DNA of 64,000 bases from the NCBI RefSeq assembly GCF_005233835.1, contig NZ_SZQA01000016.1:106219-170218 (forward strand). The letters run 5' to 3'. How positions within the stretch are numbered: the first letter of the stretch is position 1; each line of letters opens with the position of its first letter. The notes below the pieces were generated by a model. It saw only the letters and a program-made list of their open reading frames with translations, was not told the DNA's origin and did no database searches. Of the stretch, positions 44,128 to 52,208 are shown piece after piece. This stretch comes from Herbidospora galbida (GTDB lineage Bacteria > Actinomycetota > Actinomycetes > Streptosporangiales > Streptosporangiaceae). A program made the translations under genes and the position numbers.

Positions 44128-45030
44128 CTACTTGCCCACCCCAGCCGTCAGACCGGTCTGGATCTGACGCTGGAAGATCACGTAGACGATCAGGATCGGG
44201 ATGATCGCCATCGACAGGGCGGCGAACAGGCCGGCCCAGTCGGCCTCGTAGCCGGCGCTGGTCGAGATGTTGGCGATGCCCTGGGTGATCAGCCACTTGT
44301 CCTGCTTGTCACCCGGGAGCAGCGCGATCGGCAGCAGATACTGGTTCCACTGGCCGATCACGTTGAAGATCGTGATGCTGATCAGGCCGGGTTTGGCCAT
44401 CGGCAGCATGATCTGGAAGAAGGTGCGGGCGTGCCCGCAGCCGTCCATCATCGCGGCCTCGGCGACCGTCGTCGGCAGCGTCTTGAAGAACGCCGTCAGG
44501 AAGAACACCGTGAACGGCATCGAGTAGGCGACGTAGACCAGCACGACACCGGTGTGGGTGCCGAGCAGGCCGACGTTGTCGACCACCTTGTAGAGGGCCG
44601 ACAGCGCGAGGAACGGCGGGATCGACAGCCCGGCCACGAACAGGGTGTAGATGAGGCGGTTGCCGCGGAACTCGTACCGCGACAGCACGTAGGCCGCCAT
44701 CGAGCCGAGCAGCATCGTGAAGAAGGTGGAGAAGGCCACCACGATCACGGTGTTGACCAGGTACTCACCGATGCGCGAGGTCTCCCACGCGCGGCCCCAC
44801 GCGCCCCAGCCCCACTGCTGCGGCAGCGCGAGCGGGCTGTCGCCGAAGATCTCGGTGTTGGTCTTGAACGAGTTGAGGAACGTGTAGACGATCGGCGTCA
44901 CCGTCAGGATCGTCCAGAGCACGAGCATGACGTGGGAGACGCCGCCGAGCAGCCCCGCAGACTGCTTGCCGGCCTTCGGGCGGACCTCGCGCCGGACCGG
45001 GGTGACGGCGGGCGCGGTATCGGTCTTCAT
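44128..45030 (-). CDS. ngcG: carbohydrate ABC transporter permease (NgcG-like)
   Basis: The 300-residue MalG-type permease has six membrane helices and the EAA loop AEAAMMDGCGHARTFFQIMLPMAKPGL near 196-222 that docks the ATPase. It forms the second channel half with the gene upstream, with which it overlaps (stop and start share one base, TGATG). The matching binding protein is NgcE-like, so the likely cargo is GlcNAc and chitobiose. No ATPase gene is in the cluster; actinomycetes commonly use the shared MsiK ATPase. ATG at 45030 is chosen; the open frame continues far upstream as an antisense-free shadow. Confidence 0.88.
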   Translation of the reverse strand: MKTDTAPAVTPVRREVRPKAGKQSAGLLGGVSHVMLVLWTILTVTPIVYTFLNSFKTNTEIFGDSPLALPQQWGWGAWGRAWETSRIGEYLVNTVIVVAFSTFFTMLLGSMAAYVLSRYEFRGNRLIYTLFVAGLSIPPFLALSALYKVVDNVGLLGTHTGVVLVYVAYSMPFTVFFLTAFFKTLPTTVAEAAMMDGCGHARTFFQIMLPMAKPGLISITIFNVIGQWNQYLLPIALLPGDKQDKWLITQGIANISTSAGYEADWAGLFAALSMAIIPILIVYVIFQRQIQTGLTAGVGK

Positions 45031-45965
45031 CAGTACTCGATCCTCTCGCGCCGGGTGACCCGCAGGGTGAGGGCCGCGAACGTGAGCACCAGGAAGACCA
45101 GCGCGACGCCCATCGCGGACGCGTAGCCGAACCGGTAGTAGGTGAAGGTCTGCCGGAAGATCTCCAGCGGCAGCACGGTCGTGGCGTTGTCGGGCCCGCC
45201 GCGGTCGATCGAGAGCACCTGAACCAGCGCGAAGGCGTCGAACGCCGCGATGCCCAGATAGACCCAGCCGACCTGGACGGTGTTCCACACCAACGGCAGC
45301 GTGATCTTGAAGAACAGCGTGAACCGGTTGGCGCCGTCGAGCGCGGCCGCCTCGAAGATCTCCTTCGGCACCCCGGCCATGCCGGCGCTGAAGAGCACGA
45401 CGTAGAAGCCGACGCCCTGCCAGACCATCACTCCGATGATCGTCCAGAGCGCGAGGTCGGGCTTGATCAGCCAGCCCACCGGGTCGACCCCGAACCAGCC
45501 CAGGACGCTGTTGAGGATGCCCGACTTCTGCGGGTTGAGCACCGCTTGGAACAGCACGCCGACGATGACGACGGCCAGGACCTGCGGGAAGAAGAAGACG
45601 ACCTTGTAGAAGGACGACCCCCACACGCCGGTGAGCTGCCCGTTCCTCTGCCCGCCCCCGAGGTTGAGCAGGAACGAGAAGAACAGCGCGATCACGATCG
45701 TGACCAGCGGCATGACCAGCAGGATCAGCCCGTGGTGCCGGACCGCGGCCCAGAACACCTCGTCGCCGAACAACCGGGTGAAGTTCTCGAACCCGACGTA
45801 CTGGAAGTCGGGTGAGATTCCACGTGAGTTCGTCAGCGCGAGCTGGAGGGCCTGCAGGTTCGGACTCACGAAGAAGATGATGTAGATCGCCAGCGGCGCG
45901 GCCAGGAAGGAGGCGATGAAGCCCCACTTCCTGACCGCGCCCGGCGTCAGCCGGCCACGCCGCAT
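45030..45965 (-). CDS. ngcF: carbohydrate ABC transporter permease (NgcF-like)
   Basis: The 311-residue MalF-type permease has a cytosolic start (MRRGRLTPGAVRKWGFIASF), six membrane helices and the EAA loop KEIFEAAALDGANRFTLFFKITLPL near 201-225. It pairs with the NgcG-like permease downstream. Together with the NgcE-like lipoprotein upstream (stop three bases before this start) it forms a three-gene importer. ATG at 45965. Confidence 0.88.
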   Translation of the reverse strand: MRRGRLTPGAVRKWGFIASFLAAPLAIYIIFFVSPNLQALQLALTNSRGISPDFQYVGFENFTRLFGDEVFWAAVRHHGLILLVMPLVTIVIALFFSFLLNLGGGQRNGQLTGVWGSSFYKVVFFFPQVLAVVIVGVLFQAVLNPQKSGILNSVLGWFGVDPVGWLIKPDLALWTIIGVMVWQGVGFYVVLFSAGMAGVPKEIFEAAALDGANRFTLFFKITLPLVWNTVQVGWVYLGIAAFDAFALVQVLSIDRGGPDNATTVLPLEIFRQTFTYYRFGYASAMGVALVFLVLTFAALTLRVTRRERIEY

Positions 45966-45968
45966 GGG

Positions 45969-47420
45969 TCACACGTTCCGGGTCTGCTTGATGATCGATT
46001 CGTCCGCCTTGGTCTTGTCCGCCGCCTCCTGCATCTTGGTGGCGAACTCCTCGGCGCTGATGCGGCCGAACATCAGGGCGTTGGTCTGCTTGCGCAGCTC
46101 GGTCTCGAGCTCCTTGTACCAGCCCTCGAAGGAGGAGAAGGTGACCACGTTGGTGCCGGCGGCGGTCTGCGCGGCGGCGACCGAGGTCAGGCCGGGCGAC
46201 AGGGTCAGGCCCTCGGTGGCGCCGATGACGACGGTCAGCGACTTGGTCTTCTCGGTGAAGTCGCGCGCGCCCTGCTTCGAGAGCATCTGGCGCAGGTACT
46301 CCAGGCCGCCGGCGGCGTTCTTGGCCTTCGACGGCACGATGAAGCCCTCGGCGGCGGCGGCGCGGATCGCCTCGTAGGGCATCTGGTCGGCGGCGGTGAC
46401 CGAGGGGGTCGGGACCATGGCGTACTCGAAGCCCTCGGGGGTGTCCTTGGCCTGCTCGGCCTCCAGCCACGAGCCCGACGGGTAGAAGGCGACCTTGCCC
46501 TGGTTCTGCTGGGTCTGGACCTCGGTGTGGATGAGGCCCTCGTAGGCCGGGTCCATGTACTTGCCGATCTCGGCCCACGCGGCGGCGGCCTGCTTGACGG
46601 CGTCGTTGTTCCAGGCGTTGTCGGCCAGGTTGTCGATGTCGAGCAGGATCTTGTTGCCGCCGATCTTCGCGGCCGAGATCAGGATCATCCAGTACGCGTA
46701 GTAGGACGCGTTCTTGCCGGCGTAGCCGAACGGCACGATGTTCTTGGCCTTGGCGGCCTCGGCGAAGGTCTTGAACTCGTCGAAGGTCTTCGGCGGGGTC
46801 CAGCCCTCCTTCTCGAAGAGCTTGGCGTCGTACCAGAGGCCGTAGGCGGTGTAGACGTAGTTCAGCGTGTACGGCTTGGCGGGGTCGCCGCCCAGGCCCG
46901 ACTCGATCGTGCCGGGCACGATGACGTCCTTGACCTTCTTGGTCGGGTCGTCGACGCTCGGGGCCTCGAACAGCGGGGTGAGGTCGAGCAGCTGCCCGGC
47001 GTTGATCAGGGCGCCGCCGTCGAGGTTGTCGGTGCCGGAGTTGTTGACCACGTCGGGCACGTCGCCGCCGGCGAAGCGCGGGGTGAGGGTCTGCCCGATG
47101 GTCTGGATGCCCTGGTGCTTGATCGTCGCGCCCGGGAACGCCTTCTTGTAGAGGGGCTCGTGCGACTGGGTCGCGTACTCGTCGCTGTAGCCGCCCTTGA
47201 AGATGACGACTTCGAGCGGGGCGTCGGCCTTGACGTTGAACGGGTTGTTCGCCGAGGCGCTCGCGCCGCCCGCGGAGGGGGCCGCGGCCGAGGGGGCGGC
47301 CTCCTGGGAGCCACCGCCACCGGTGGCACAGGCGCTCAGAAAGGGACCGGCGACGAGGGCGGTCAGTCCGACGCGGGCCAGCAGCTGACGGCGCGTGATG
47401 TCACGGGGCGTGATGGTCAT
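45969..47420 (-). CDS. ngcE: GlcNAc/chitobiose-type ABC transporter substrate-binding lipoprotein (NgcE-like)
   Basis: The 483-residue protein has a Tat-like signal (TRRQLLARVGLTALVAGPFL) ending in lipobox LSAC, so it should be a surface lipoprotein. The mature part has the NgcE-type opening NPFNVKADAPLEVVIFKGGYSDEYA, then IKHQGIQTIGQTLTPRFAGGDVPDVV and YAGKNASYYAYW, typical of the N-acetylglucosamine/diacetylchitobiose binding protein of streptomycetes. A perfect GGTCTAGACC dre core upstream supports this cargo, because DasR controls GlcNAc uptake. ATG at 47420 follows CAGGAGAG. Some related sugar binding proteins cannot be excluded. Confidence 0.85.
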   Translation of the reverse strand: MTITPRDITRRQLLARVGLTALVAGPFLSACATGGGGSQEAAPSAAAPSAGGASASANNPFNVKADAPLEVVIFKGGYSDEYATQSHEPLYKKAFPGATIKHQGIQTIGQTLTPRFAGGDVPDVVNNSGTDNLDGGALINAGQLLDLTPLFEAPSVDDPTKKVKDVIVPGTIESGLGGDPAKPYTLNYVYTAYGLWYDAKLFEKEGWTPPKTFDEFKTFAEAAKAKNIVPFGYAGKNASYYAYWMILISAAKIGGNKILLDIDNLADNAWNNDAVKQAAAAWAEIGKYMDPAYEGLIHTEVQTQQNQGKVAFYPSGSWLEAEQAKDTPEGFEYAMVPTPSVTAADQMPYEAIRAAAAEGFIVPSKAKNAAGGLEYLRQMLSKQGARDFTEKTKSLTVVIGATEGLTLSPGLTSVAAAQTAAGTNVVTFSSFEGWYKELETELRKQTNALMFGRISAEEFATKMQEAADKTKADESIIKQTRNV

Positions 47421-47448
47421 CCAACTCTCCTGATACCGGGGGGATCAA

Positions 47449-47465
47449 TTAGGAAAGTTTCCTAA
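47449..47465. promoter_or_regulatory. ROK-type operator-like palindrome in the ngcE leader
   Basis: TTAGGAAAGTTTCCTAA is a perfect 8-base inverted repeat around one G, 29 bases upstream of the ngcE ATG. Similar GAAAGTTTCC palindromes are common operators of ROK/LacI-type sugar regulators. Confidence 0.55.
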
Positions 47466-47504
47466 ACGTTCGTGAACGTACGAGCGAGGCCCAAGCATCG
47501 TCAA
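47466..47504 (-). promoter_or_regulatory. ngcE promoter
   Basis: On the minus strand TTGACG (47499-47504) and TACGTT (47475-47480) have an 18-base spacer. The inverted repeat ACGTTCGTGAACGT (47466-47479) covers the -10 and likely start point. Confidence 0.55.
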
Positions 47505-47513
47505 GGTGTCGAG

Positions 47514-47529
47514 GTCGGTCTAGACCAAC
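47514..47529. promoter_or_regulatory. DasR-responsive element (dre)
   Basis: GTCGGTCTAGACCAAC contains the perfect palindromic core GGTCTAGACC of the DasR operator (consensus A(G/C)TGGTCTAGACCA(G/C)T). It lies just upstream of the ngcE -35. Confidence 0.75.
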
Positions 47530-47642
47530 CTGTGACGTGACCGCGATGGTCTGTGTGCCGATCGCGGCGTTTTGCCTGCTTATGGGGGATATTAAACATG
47601 GGACGATCCCCTCTTTACATCCGAGCTTTACCGCATCTTATG

Positions 47643-47673
47643 CCCTATATAGGGGCTACTGGTATAGACCGGC
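47643..47673. promoter_or_regulatory. palindrome and second dre-like site before the aldolase gene
   Basis: CCCTATATAGGG (47643-47654) is a perfect 12-base palindrome. ACTGGTATAGACCGGC (47658-47673) matches the DasR consensus at 12 of 16 positions. Both lie within 51 bases of the aldolase ATG, in an AT-rich stretch that also holds a possible TTTACA/TTATGC promoter (about 47614-47643). Confidence 0.5.
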
Positions 47674-47693
47674 TGCCAGATAATGTGATCGCC

Positions 47694-48323
47694 ATGAAGG
47701 AGCTCCAAGAGGAGTTGTGCCGCTATGGTCGCCGCGCCGCCTCCCTCGGCCTGGTCATCGGCACCTCGGGAAACCTCAGCGTGCGCGCCGGCGACCTGGT
47801 CACGGTCACCCCGTCGGGCGTGGCCCTCGACGCGCTGACCCCCGACGACTGCCCGGTCCTGACCCTCGACGGCGAGGTCGTCGCCGGATCGCGCGCGCCC
47901 TCGTCGGAGACCCCGATGCACCTGTCCCTCTACAGGGCGACCGGCGCCGGGGCGGTGGTCCATACCCATGCCGTGTTCGGCACCGTGGTGGCCTCCACCC
48001 TGACCGAACTCCCGCCGATCCACTACAACGCCCTGCTGCTGGGCGGCGCGGTCCGGGTCGCCGAGTACGCCACCTACGGCACCCCCGAACTCGCCGCCAA
48101 CGTCGTCCGCGCCCTGGAGGGGAAGCAGGCCGCGCTGATGGCCAACCACGGCAGCGTGTCGATCGGCCGCACGCTGGAGGAGGCGTTCGAGGCGACCCGG
48201 CTGCTCGAATGGCTGTGCGAGGTGTACGTACGGGCCCTCGGCGTCGGCACGCCGCGCGTCCTCACCGAAGACGAACTGGTCGCGGTGATCGCAAGGGCGA
48301 GTAAGGGTTCGGGAAACGCCTGA
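47694..48323 (+). CDS. class II aldolase (L-fuculose-phosphate aldolase-like)
   Basis: The 209-residue zinc enzyme of the AraD/FucA family has IGTSGNLSVRAGD near 23-35 for phosphate binding, the catalytic Glu in SSETPMHLSLY near 72, zinc His in VVHTHAVFGT near 88-90, and LMANHGSVSIG near 153-163. It would cleave a sugar phosphate to DHAP or glycolaldehyde-type products. ATG at 47694 matches the usual beginning (LxxxGRRxxxxGLxxGTSGN); no RBS is seen. It is divergent from ngcE with 273 bases between and carries a dre-like site, hinting at joint regulation with amino-sugar uptake. Confidence 0.9.
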   Translation: MKELQEELCRYGRRAASLGLVIGTSGNLSVRAGDLVTVTPSGVALDALTPDDCPVLTLDGEVVAGSRAPSSETPMHLSLYRATGAGAVVHTHAVFGTVVASTLTELPPIHYNALLLGGAVRVAEYATYGTPELAANVVRALEGKQAALMANHGSVSIGRTLEEAFEATRLLEWLCEVYVRALGVGTPRVLTEDELVAVIARASKGSGNA

Positions 48324-48395
48324 TCGTCGCCCCTTCGAGCCGGGATGCCCATTGGTCGAATGACCTCGGGATCTTCTCGCCAATAGGGGGACACG

Positions 48396-49265
48396 ATGAG
48401 GTTGCTCGTCAATGCCGCGATCGCCGCCGGAGTCGCGGTCACGGCCGCCCAGACGCCGGCCGCCGCCGCGCCGAACCCGATCAACACGATCAAGGTTCCG
48501 TGCAGCATCAGCGCGCTGCACAACTCCATCACCGCGGCCAACGCGAACACGGCGGTGCTCAAACTGGCGCCGAGCTGCTCCTACAACCTGACCTCACCGC
48601 TGCCGACGATCACCGGCCGGGTCACGCTGAAGGGCCTGAACAGCTCGATCAAGCGCGCCTCGACGGCCGGCCCGTTCCGCGTCCTGGACGTGGCCCTCAC
48701 CGGCGACCTGACCGTCGAGGACGTGTTCGTCATGAACGGCCTGCTCGGCATCGGCGACGGCGCCGGCATCAGGAACGCCGGCAAGCTTCATCTGCGGCGG
48801 GTCACGGTGGCCGGCAACTTCGCCCAGCTCGGCAACGGCGCGGGCCTCTACAACTCCGGCCGCGCCACGGTCCGCAACTCGATCTTCACCACCAACCTGG
48901 CCCTGGCCGGCACCGGCGCCGGCATCCACAACAACGGCGACCTGCACCTCATCGACAGCACGGTCGCCGGCAACGCGCTCAACGCCCAGGGCGCCGGCAT
49001 CTTCACCGCCACGGGCCGCACCTCGAAGGTCGTCCGCAGCGTCGTCAACGGCAACCTGAGCGCCTCCCAGACCGGCGCCGGCATCGCCAGCGCGGGCACC
49101 ACCTCGCTCGACAACACCTGGGTCCGGCTGAACAAGTCGATCGGCGCGGGCGGCGGCGTCCTGGTGCTGCCCGGCGGCGTCGTGACCCTGCACCGCACCG
49201 GCGTCCGCGACAACAACCCCGACAACTGCTTCCCGGCGAACGCGGTCCAGGGCTGCGTCAACTAG
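48396..49265 (+). CDS. secreted right-handed beta-helix protein
   Basis: The 289-residue protein has a signal peptide (MRLLVNAAIAAGVAVTAAQTPAAAA), a Cys near each end of the first segment (VPCS and SCSYN), and then repeated units such as GAGIRNAGKLHLRRVTVAGN, GAGLYNSGRATVRNSIFTTN and GAGIHNNGDLHLIDSTVAGN. These are the rungs of a parallel beta-helix as in polymorphic outer-membrane-like and pectate-lyase-like folds. No catalytic motif is evident, so it may be a surface or secreted adhesin-type protein. ATG at 48396 follows AGGGGGAC. Confidence 0.82.
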   Translation: MRLLVNAAIAAGVAVTAAQTPAAAAPNPINTIKVPCSISALHNSITAANANTAVLKLAPSCSYNLTSPLPTITGRVTLKGLNSSIKRASTAGPFRVLDVALTGDLTVEDVFVMNGLLGIGDGAGIRNAGKLHLRRVTVAGNFAQLGNGAGLYNSGRATVRNSIFTTNLALAGTGAGIHNNGDLHLIDSTVAGNALNAQGAGIFTATGRTSKVVRSVVNGNLSASQTGAGIASAGTTSLDNTWVRLNKSIGAGGGVLVLPGGVVTLHRTGVRDNNPDNCFPANAVQGCVN

Positions 49266-49313
49266 CGCACCGCCCGGGCGGGTCCCCCCGCTCCCCCCGC
49301 GCCGCGCGTCCCG

Positions 49314-50507
49314 TCACGCCACGCTTCCCGGCAGCCGGTAGATCGGGGCGGGCTCGATCTCCGGGGCCCGTCTCCGGCCCCTGCGCGGGGGTTCCTCCTC
49401 GGCGCAGAGGTAGGCGTACATGCCGGCGAGGAGGCGCTGGACGTCGGCGTGGGGGCGTACGACCAGGCGCAGGAAGCGGCTGTTGAAGCCCAGTTTGTTG
49501 CCGCACTCGCGGATGTAGACGCCGTGTTCGCGGATCAGGTAGTCGCGCAGTTCGCGGCCGTCGCGGCCCTCCGGCAGCTTGCACAGCACGAAGTTGCCCT
49601 GGGACGGGAAGACGGTCAGGCCCGTGAGGGAGGCGAGCTGGCGGATCATCATCTCCCGGTCGTGGGCGACCAGCCGCAGGCTGTGCCGGTATTCGTTCAT
49701 GTGGGCCTTCAGCATGAAGACCACGACCTCGGCGAAGGAGTTGAGGTTCCACTTCGGCAGCACGCGCCGGACCAGCCCGGCGATCTGCGGGTTGGCCACC
49801 AGGTAGCCGAACCGGACGCCGTGCAGGCCGAAGTTCTTGCCGAGGCTCTTCAGCACCACCACGTTGGGCCGGATCACCGCCTCGTCGGCGACGCTGGCCG
49901 ACGGCTCGGCGTCGACGAACTCGATGAACGACTCGTCGACCACGATCAGGTCGAGGTCGGTCAGCCGGTCGAGCATCCGCACCACCTCGTGGCGGGGCAG
50001 GTAGCCGCCGTCAGGGTTGTTCGGGTTGCAGATCACCGCCACCCGCGACCCGCGTTCGCGGATGAACCTGATGTAGCTCTCCACGTCGAGCCGGAAGCGC
50101 TGCGACTCCAGCAGCGGGAACATGTCGCAGCGCTTGCCGGTCTCCAGCGGCTGGTCGGTCCAGCGGCCGAAGGTGGGCACCGGCACGGCCAGGCTCTCGC
50201 GCACCAGCAGGTGGTCGAGCCAGGTGATCAGCTCGGTCGAGCCGTTGCCCATCGCGATCGTGGAGGGGTTCAGATCGAGGGTGGCGCACAGCTCCTTGGT
50301 GATCGTCTCGGCGTCGCTCGGGTAGTACTTGAGCACGTCGACCAGGTTGGCCCGCAGGTCGTCGAACATCGCCGTGGTCGGGAAGTACGGATTGCACGGG
50401 ATGCAGAAGTCGACCAGGTCGTCACCTGCGGCGCCGCGCCGCAGGGCGAAGTAGGACGGGCTGTGCGCGTCGCTCCGCAGCAACGCGAGGTCTACGGATG
50501 CTGTCAC
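49314..50507 (-). CDS. PLP-dependent aminotransferase (histidinol-phosphate type)
   Basis: The 397-residue fold-type I aminotransferase has STELITWLDHLL near 90, ICNPNNPDGGYLPRHEV near 157, VVDESFIEFVD near 190 and the PLP Lys in VVLKSLGKNFGLHGVRFGYL near 225. It resembles the HisC/threonine-phosphate decarboxylase (CobD)-like group; the exact substrate is uncertain and no his or cob genes are adjacent. GTG at 50507 is the first reasonable start (VTASVDLALLRSD), without an RBS. The frame runs on upstream only as a shadow of the DUF885 gene. The last 30 residues are Arg/Pro-rich. Confidence 0.82.
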   Translation of the reverse strand: MTASVDLALLRSDAHSPSYFALRRGAAGDDLVDFCIPCNPYFPTTAMFDDLRANLVDVLKYYPSDAETITKELCATLDLNPSTIAMGNGSTELITWLDHLLVRESLAVPVPTFGRWTDQPLETGKRCDMFPLLESQRFRLDVESYIRFIRERGSRVAVICNPNNPDGGYLPRHEVVRMLDRLTDLDLIVVDESFIEFVDAEPSASVADEAVIRPNVVVLKSLGKNFGLHGVRFGYLVANPQIAGLVRRVLPKWNLNSFAEVVVFMLKAHMNEYRHSLRLVAHDREMMIRQLASLTGLTVFPSQGNFVLCKLPEGRDGRELRDYLIREHGVYIRECGNKLGFNSRFLRLVVRPHADVQRLLAGMYAYLCAEEEPPRRGRRRAPEIEPAPIYRLPGSVA

Positions 50508-50539
50508 GCCGGAGGGTACGCGCCACGCCGCCGCCGCGT

Positions 50540-52117
50540 TCAGCCGAGCGCGGCTTTGCGGGCCAGCCCGAGGGGCAGGCCGCCGCTCCCGGCGATGCGG
50601 TCGTGGAAGCTCTTCAGGTCGCCGGTGTACTCGTCTCTGATCTTCTCGATCTCGATCGCGCCGGTCAGGTAGCTGGGCGCCTGGGTCGGCCAGGCGCAGT
50701 AGCGGTTCACCTCGCCCTTGGCGGTGCCGGGCGACAGCGACGCCTTGGTGGCCATGTAGGTCTCGGCCTCGTCGATCGACATCTCGCCGCAGTGCAGGGC
50801 GGTGTCGACGACGATGCGGGCGGCCCGCCAGATGCGGCAGTCGAGGTGGGCCAGCTCGGTCTCGGGGGTGTCGTAGTAGCCCTGCTCCCACATGAGCTTC
50901 TCGACGTAGAGGCCCCAGCCCTCGACGAAGTAGGGCGTCCGGAACACCTTGCGGATCCGCCGGGAGCTCTCGCCGATGTGGGCCAGGTGCCAGTGGTGCC
51001 CGGGGTAGGCCTCGTGGACGGCGATCGAGGGCATCTGCGGCCGCGAGTTGGTGCGCAGCCGCTGCCTGACCTGTTCTTCGGTGAAGTCGTCGGGGGTGTA
51101 CGGAACGAAGAACACCCCCTCGCGGGCGGTGCTCAGCGGCGGGGGCGCCAGGTAGTTGGCGACCGCGATGATGGGCCGCTGGAACTCCGGCGACGGGAGC
51201 ACCTGGCAGTGTTCGCCCGCCGGGAAGGTGACCAGGTCGCGGTCGCGCACGTAGCGCCGGGCGCGTTCGGTCTCGGCCTCGTACTCGGCGCGCATGGCTT
51301 CGAGGGTGGGCGGGTGGTCGTTCATCAGCGACTCCATGGCGGGACGCCAGGCGTCGAAGCCGAGCTTGCCGGCCACCTCGTTCATGCGGGCGTTGAGCGC
51401 CTCCCATTCGGCGACGCCCTTGGCGTGCAGCTCGGCGGCGCCGTAGCCGAGCAGCTCGCGTTCGCGCAGCAGGCCCGAGTAGAGCTCCTCACCCATCCGC
51501 CAGGTGCCGCCGGCGGTGAAGTTCTCCAGGAAGGCGACCAGTTCGTCGAAGGCCTGCGCGGCCGGTTCGGCCGCCGCCGCCAGGCGCGCGCGCAGCGCGG
51601 GATCGGCGACCTGCGCGGGCAGCGTCTCGGTCAGGAACCTGCGGCCGGTACGCGCCTGCCCCAGCCCCCGGGTGACCAGGAGTTCGGCGGCGAGGTCGGG
51701 CGACAGGTTGGCGCGGCAGGCGGCCAGCACGGCGGGCACCTCGCCCAGCCGCGCGATGGCCGCCTCGACGAGGTCGGGTTCCGGAGAGAGCCGCTGCTGG
51801 AACGGGGTGAACATGGCCGCGAAGATCGCGTCGAGGTAGGGCGCCGGGGCCCGCCGCCACTCGGGCCAGCGGGCGGTGAGCACCTCGCCGTGCAGGTAGG
51901 ACAGGGCGAGTTCGAGGTCGATCCGGTCGTCGAGCGAGGGCCCGGGATCGGCGTTGGAGAGGCGGTCGAGCCACAGCTCCGCGGTGCGCTCGCGGCGGAT
52001 GAACCCCTCTTCGCTGAAGTCGCCCAGAGTGCGGTCGAATCCGGGGGCCCCGAGCAGGGTCGCTCGCACCGGATTGTCCTTGAGGTACCAGTCGACGAAC
52101 TCGTCCAGCAGCGTCAT
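50540..52117 (-). CDS. DUF885 family putative zinc peptidase
   Basis: The 525-residue protein matches DUF885, a large alpha-helical metallopeptidase-like family. Key segments are IAVHEAYPGHHWHLAHI near 361-377 (HExxxxHH zinc signature) and FVEGWGLYVEKLMWEQGYYD near 396-415 with the third ligand Glu. No signal peptide is seen, so it is probably a cytosolic carboxypeptidase. The last gene on this strand is the aminotransferase, 32 bases downstream, so the two probably form an operon. ATG at 52117. Confidence 0.88.
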   Translation of the reverse strand: MTLLDEFVDWYLKDNPVRATLLGAPGFDRTLGDFSEEGFIRRERTAELWLDRLSNADPGPSLDDRIDLELALSYLHGEVLTARWPEWRRAPAPYLDAIFAAMFTPFQQRLSPEPDLVEAAIARLGEVPAVLAACRANLSPDLAAELLVTRGLGQARTGRRFLTETLPAQVADPALRARLAAAAEPAAQAFDELVAFLENFTAGGTWRMGEELYSGLLRERELLGYGAAELHAKGVAEWEALNARMNEVAGKLGFDAWRPAMESLMNDHPPTLEAMRAEYEAETERARRYVRDRDLVTFPAGEHCQVLPSPEFQRPIIAVANYLAPPPLSTAREGVFFVPYTPDDFTEEQVRQRLRTNSRPQMPSIAVHEAYPGHHWHLAHIGESSRRIRKVFRTPYFVEGWGLYVEKLMWEQGYYDTPETELAHLDCRIWRAARIVVDTALHCGEMSIDEAETYMATKASLSPGTAKGEVNRYCAWPTQAPSYLTGAIEIEKIRDEYTGDLKSFHDRIAGSGGLPLGLARKAALG

Positions 52118-52208
52118 GCGGCGACCCTACCCCCGACCCCGGTCGCCACAGATGACTGACATCCGCGACACTTAATCGCATAGGTCCCCCCAAAGTAGGA
52201 GCAACCAG

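Noticed and set aside
44128..46578. 816-codon minus-strand frame suggesting a fused protein with the permease
   Set aside because: Only the part from 45030 downward is real permease; upstream it is a shadow of the NgcF and NgcE genes in another frame.
47553..47693. N-terminal extension of the aldolase through an upstream start
   Set aside because: The region is AT-rich and full of operator-like palindromes, and class II aldolases start where the ATG at 47694 lies.
49314..51407. 697-codon frame suggesting a fusion of aminotransferase with another domain
   Set aside because: The part above 50507 is antisense-like low-complexity in the wrong frame of the DUF885 gene.
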